Source of the DNA: Gemmatimonadota bacterium
GTDB taxonomy: Bacteria > Latescibacterota > UBA2968 > UBA8231
Assembly: GCA_018660835.1 (NCBI GenBank)
Contig: JABJJN010000054.1
Location: 162,877 to 226,876, forward strand
Reading direction: 5' to 3'
DNA: 64,000 nt
Shown: piece by piece, positions 61,501 to 64,000 of the stretch
Position numbering within the stretch: the first letter of the stretch is position 1
How the letters are laid out: each line of letters begins with the position of its first letter
Made by a program: the position numbers and the translations under genes
The notes under the pieces: model-generated
What the model was told of the DNA's origin: nothing
Seen by the model: the letters and a program-made list of their open reading frames with translations, nothing else
The model's database searches: none

Positions 61501-62554
61501 CATTGAACTTGAGATTCGAGGCGAGAATCTGCGCACGCTGCGGCAATTGAGTGTCGATGCTGTCGGGCGTCTCGAAGAACTACCGGGGTTGGCCGATGTT
61601 CGTTCCAGCCTGCAGGTGGGCCATCCCGAGTTACAGATCATCTACAAGCGCGATCGCCTCGCAGAACTTGATCTCGACCTGCGAAGGGTTGCCGAATTGG
61701 TGCGCAACAAAGTGCAGGGAAGAGTGGCGACTGACTTCCGTCGTCGTGAACGCAATATCGATGTACTGGTACGACTGCAGGAAGACGATCGACTCGGTGT
61801 CGGCGAACTCGAGCGACTGATCGTGAATCCTGATGGCGATGTGCCGATCCGACTGTCCTCGGTAGCCGATATCGTGATTGCTGAAGGGCCGAGCGAGATT
61901 CGTCGCATCGATCAGCAGCGAGCGGCGCTGGTGACGGCCAACATTGATGGAGTTGATCTGGGCACGGCAGCGAACCAGATCATCGCATCTCTCCAGTCAG
62001 CCGAATATCCGCCTGGTTTCTCCTTCTTGATCAGCGGGCAGCGCGAAGAGATGGAACGTTCTCTCGACAGCCTCGTGTTCGCACTGCTGTTGGCGATCTT
62101 CCTGGTCTACATCGTCATGGCCAGTCAGTTCGAGTCCCTCATTCACCCTTTTGTCATCATGTTCACCGTGCCACTGGCGGCGATCGGGGCAATTGCGGTG
62201 TTGTATCTGAAGGGCGTCGCCCTGTCGATTGTCGTTTTCATTGGTTTCATCATGCTTGCGGGCATCGTCGTCAACAACGCCATCGTTCTGGTGGACTACA
62301 TCAACACCCTGCGTCGTGGTGGCATGGACCGAACCGAAGCCATCGTGCGCGCCGGTTCTGTCCGCCTGCGGCCGATACTGATGACGACGTTGACCACCGT
62401 TCTCGGCCTGCTGCCAATGGCCTTGGGCCTGGGAGACGGTGCCGAGATTCGTACCCCCATGGCCCTGACGGTGATCGCCGGTTTGCTCAGTTCGACCTTC
62501 CTCACTCTCGTTGTCATACCGACGGTGTATTCCCTCGTCGATCGAGGTCGTTGA
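58535..62554 (+). CDS. RND efflux transporter with two large insertions
   Basis: The 1339-residue protein has the RND plan (PVAILMVVMAVCVFGWVSYQ as TM1; porter SRPLERELGIVPHLVSISS; GIGMLVDNSIVVLESIFRCR with the TM4 Asp; second half LLVIGGAAISFWLCYTQLIP, ELEIRGENLRTLRQL, FMITVPLAAIG-like TMs at the end). It is some 300 residues longer than usual. One insertion (about 325-405) in the first porter is an acidic Ser/Thr/Asp/Glu-rich linker. A second (about 603-849), between TM6 and TM7, adds several hydrophobic segments (VRVALVLASLLVVVAKTLAA, LLVCAALLIALLAISVTGLV). The second RND gene follows after 1 bp. Confidence 0.93.
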   Translation: MDQSQPPTSAGPPPSAFRITTQRPVAILMVVMAVCVFGWVSYQRLALDLMPDIAYPTLTVRTEFPGTAPEEVETLISRPLERELGIVPHLVSISSISRAGQSDVVLEFEWDTDMNEVSQDIREKVDRTFLPDDAEKPLLLRYDPSLDPILRIGLYADEGSTLFEMRELAEEEIRRELESIPGVAAVKVKGGLEEEIHVALSERRISLLGLDIAAINQRLDQANVNLPGGQLREGQTEYLVRTLNEFDSLEEIGDLIVTRTNGANIRLRDIADVERAHKDREIITRVNGRESVELEIYKEADANIVAVAAAVKTRIQGTVAQKAYVAGLDSAATDTTTAASDSLLDVASDSSAVSTENASQEEDSSQEDVDAEADSTEQGAAGETTGTDTEGSSDDDENAGGTDLKAQKQQAARKAILHLQMTDFLEYQLPQAVHLEVLSDQSIFIENSIEEVQRSALIGGAMAVVVLLIFLRNVVHTLIIAITIPVSVIATFAPMFLFEVSLNIMSLGGLALGIGMLVDNSIVVLESIFRCREEGDDLPTATVRGTSEVGGAVFASTLTTIAVFFPIVFVEGVAGQVFGDMALTVVFSLMASLAVALFFIPMLASRRPTQTHAVLEQIAQSSFLQPLARIRLRRAFGREPTASARQRLREAALVIPQTLLDLTVRVALVLASLLVVVAKTLAALVFQVIWPLVRLVEVWRPAAAGSRYVRVNAWMSHTPPLRGLRDAVWPGLLDLSTLDLLAADTRRAAVWVWRRPSSWWRWPVAGLRCVSLPIVVAYLLIRFVLHSALSVVRALLVCAALLIALLAISVTGLVALLVVPVAAPILGVFQMGLTAVQDAYPVVLRAALKQRLLVIGGAAISFWLCYTQLIPALGTELIPQVHQGEFDLELSMPVGTPLERTEQIARWVEDIALKHPQVERVATTVGSDNSATSAADEGEHTARITVRLTKDITPAEERSVIDALRYGVRDLAEVETEVSYPALFSFKTPIELEIRGENLRTLRQLSVDAVGRLEELPGLADVRSSLQVGHPELQIIYKRDRLAELDLDLRRVAELVRNKVQGRVATDFRRRERNIDVLVRLQEDDRLGVGELERLIVNPDGDVPIRLSSVADIVIAEGPSEIRRIDQQRAALVTANIDGVDLGTAANQIIASLQSAEYPPGFSFLISGQREEMERSLDSLVFALLLAIFLVYIVMASQFESLIHPFVIMFTVPLAAIGAIAVLYLKGVALSIVVFIGFIMLAGIVVNNAIVLVDYINTLRRGGMDRTEAIVRAGSVRLRPILMTTLTTVLGLLPMALGLGDGAEIRTPMALTVIAGLLSSTFLTLVVIPTVYSLVDRGR

Positions 62555-62555
62555 T

Positions 62556-64000
62556 ATGGATCAATCCAAGGAATCCAACAAGGAGAGCGAGCGCCGCGTG
62601 GCGGGTAGCTTTTTGCCTCGTCTGAGCGTCGATCGCCCTGTTTCCGTCATCATGGTCCTGGTGGCAATGCTTGCCGTCGGTGCCATTGCCTATACGAGAA
62701 TCCCCCTGGGGCTCATCCCGGAAGGCCTGGAAGGTGATCGACTCCACATACGAGTCAACTACCCAAATGCCAGTCCCGAAGAGGTGGAGCAGAAGGTCAT
62801 GCGTCCCATCGAGGAGGCAGTGGCCACGGTGCCCCGTGTCGAACGGATCTCGGTCAGTGCGAGTCGGGGTGGTTGCTGGACGTCGGTGACCTTCCTCCCT
62901 GGTACTGATATGGGTGAGGCCTATGCCAACCTGCGAGATCGCATGGATCGGGCGATGCCCGAGCTACCCGATGAAATCGATCGAATCCAGGTTCGCAAGT
63001 GGGACCAGGACGATTGGCCCATCCTCTATATGGGTGCCTATCTGAGTGGCGACTATGCGGATCCCTATCAGGTTCTGGATGTGCATGTGCGGCCGGAGCT
63101 ACAGCGGATCGAAGGCGTAGGAACCGTCGAGGTCTGGGGCGAGACAGGTAAGCAGGTTCGCATCGAACTCGATCAGGAACGACTCAAGAGTCACGGGATA
63201 GAGGCCTTCGCCATTGGCGGTAGACTGTCACAGCAGAATTTCACGCTGCCCGGTGGCTACGTGATGGAGGGGGGACGCAAGATTTACGTCCGCTCCATGG
63301 GGCGCTTTGAGTCGCTGGAAGAAATCCGCGACCTGATCATTGATGCCGAGCACGGCCTGCGACTGGGTGATATTGCCGAAGTCTCGCTGAAATCGCCTAA
63401 GAAGGATTGGTTCAATCGCATCGATCGACGCGAGACGTTTGGCATCGAAGTCAAGCGGGCGGCGAGTGGCAATATCGTCGGTATTTCCCGCGCAGTTCGT
63501 GCTAAACTTGATGAATTGCGCACCAGACCCCATCTCGAAGGGCTCGATTTCGAGATTCTCTGGGACCAGGGGGAACATGTCACCGAGTCGGTGGACAACA
63601 CCCAACAGACTGGCCTCTGGGGTGGAATGTTCGCGGCAATGATCCTGTTCTTCTTCCTGCGGGCGGTGCGGATGACGGCGATCATCACCCTCGCGATCCC
63701 TCTGTCGATCCTGATCACGATCACGACGATCTACTTCCTGGGGTGGACTCTCAATTTGATCACCATGATGGGGCTCATGCTGAGCCTCGGTCTCGTGGTG
63801 GACAATGCGATCGTGATTGTCGAGAACATCTATCGCAAGCGGGAAGGCGGGGCCTCACCCAGGCAGGCTTCGATCGAGGGGGCAGGTGAAGTCGGCCTTG
63901 CCGTCACGATGGCGACACTGACGACGGTGGTCGTATTCCTGCCGCTGATGCTGATGAGCGACGAGGCAGAATTCTCTTTCTACATGCTGCGTATTGGCAT
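62556..64000 (+). CDS. RND efflux transporter, cut by the right edge
   Basis: This second RND pump runs past the window after 481 codons with no stop. It begins MDQSKESNKESERR, echoing the MDQS start of its neighbour. It shows TM1 (PVSVIMVLVAMLAVGAIAYT), the porter (PNASPEEVEQKVMRPIEEAV, LQRIEGVGTVEVWGETGKQV), TM2-4 and GLVVDNAIVIVENIYRKREG with the conserved TM4 Asp. No insertions are present in the visible part. The start is one base after the preceding stop, so the two pumps share one adaptor and one transcript. This resembles two-pump systems such as MdtBC, though heteromer formation is inferred. Confidence 0.9.
   Translation, partial: MDQSKESNKESERRVAGSFLPRLSVDRPVSVIMVLVAMLAVGAIAYTRIPLGLIPEGLEGDRLHIRVNYPNASPEEVEQKVMRPIEEAVATVPRVERISVSASRGGCWTSVTFLPGTDMGEAYANLRDRMDRAMPELPDEIDRIQVRKWDQDDWPILYMGAYLSGDYADPYQVLDVHVRPELQRIEGVGTVEVWGETGKQVRIELDQERLKSHGIEAFAIGGRLSQQNFTLPGGYVMEGGRKIYVRSMGRFESLEEIRDLIIDAEHGLRLGDIAEVSLKSPKKDWFNRIDRRETFGIEVKRAASGNIVGISRAVRAKLDELRTRPHLEGLDFEILWDQGEHVTESVDNTQQTGLWGGMFAAMILFFFLRAVRMTAIITLAIPLSILITITTIYFLGWTLNLITMMGLMLSLGLVVDNAIVIVENIYRKREGGASPRQASIEGAGEVGLAVTMATLTTVVVFLPLMLMSDEAEFSFYMLRIG

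Overview
The window is a gene-dense, moderately GC-rich bacterial chromosome segment of about 45 protein genes, with no rRNA, tRNA, CRISPR array or insertion sequence that I can see. A TolC-type outer-membrane protein, lipoboxed periplasmic proteins and RND pumps imply a Gram-negative (diderm) cell. The mix also includes futalosine-pathway menaquinone genes, a standalone AICAR transformylase, a HisRS of the RYERMTRGR type, a DGGGP-synthase-like UbiA and many sugar-acid enzymes. That is reminiscent of uncultured FCB-group lineages such as Latescibacterota. This placement is inference from gene content only; no marker gene in the window decides it.

Layout: (1) 1-11.3 kb, minus strand: an enormous open frame of at least 2115 codons that runs off the left edge, preceded by an HDOD/HD signalling gene; then, behind a strong terminator, an NtrC-type regulator, its PAS histidine kinase and a small helical protein. 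(2) 11.6-13.4 kb, minus: a membrane protein, an RNA polymerase omega-like protein and a DUF1684 protein. (3) 13.5-18.8 kb: an SDR/beta-helix pair, standalone AICARFT, and dapA-dapB behind a near-consensus promoter. (4) 18.9-29.6 kb: a UVR-motif protein, then a divergent export locus. Leftward are a TolC-like protein and two paralogous coiled-coil/NEW3-like/TM proteins, all with 4-bp overlaps. Rightward are an ABC ATPase, a HEAT/TPR/CBM9-like lipoprotein and two ABC-2 permeases. I regard this as the best candidate for an undescribed system. (5) 29.8-32.5 kb: a 908-residue protein with a long Asp/Glu tract and a Gly-rich tract. (6) 32.6-44.8 kb: Gfo/Idh/MocA oxidoreductase, acetamidase/formamidase, GlmU-like nucleotidyltransferase coupled to ppk1, two TIM-barrel isomerases, 2-hydroxyacid dehydrogenase, GT4, DUF4432 and an enolase-superfamily enzyme. 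(7) 45-50 kb: HD-GYP protein with an interlocked inverted-repeat leader, Zn-type dehydrogenase, mqnB-mqnD and an FAH-family enzyme. (8) 50-54.4 kb, minus: UbiA, GalD-like dehydratase, hisS and isomerase. (9) 54.7-57.3 kb: HU-like protein, then a minus operon of rhodanese fusion, moaB and precorrin-2 dehydrogenase. (10) 57.3-64 kb: RND adaptor lipoprotein and two RND pumps, the first unusually long, the second cut by the window edge.

Much of the window looks like core metabolism (lysine/DAP, purine, menaquinone, siroheme, polyphosphate, His-tRNA) interleaved with carbohydrate-acid catabolism and envelope export. Tight overlaps (ATGA, GTGA, TGATG) mark several translationally coupled operons. 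Start codons were re-chosen where a Shine-Dalgarno (SD) sequence or domain boundary favours an internal start; several are GTG or TTG.
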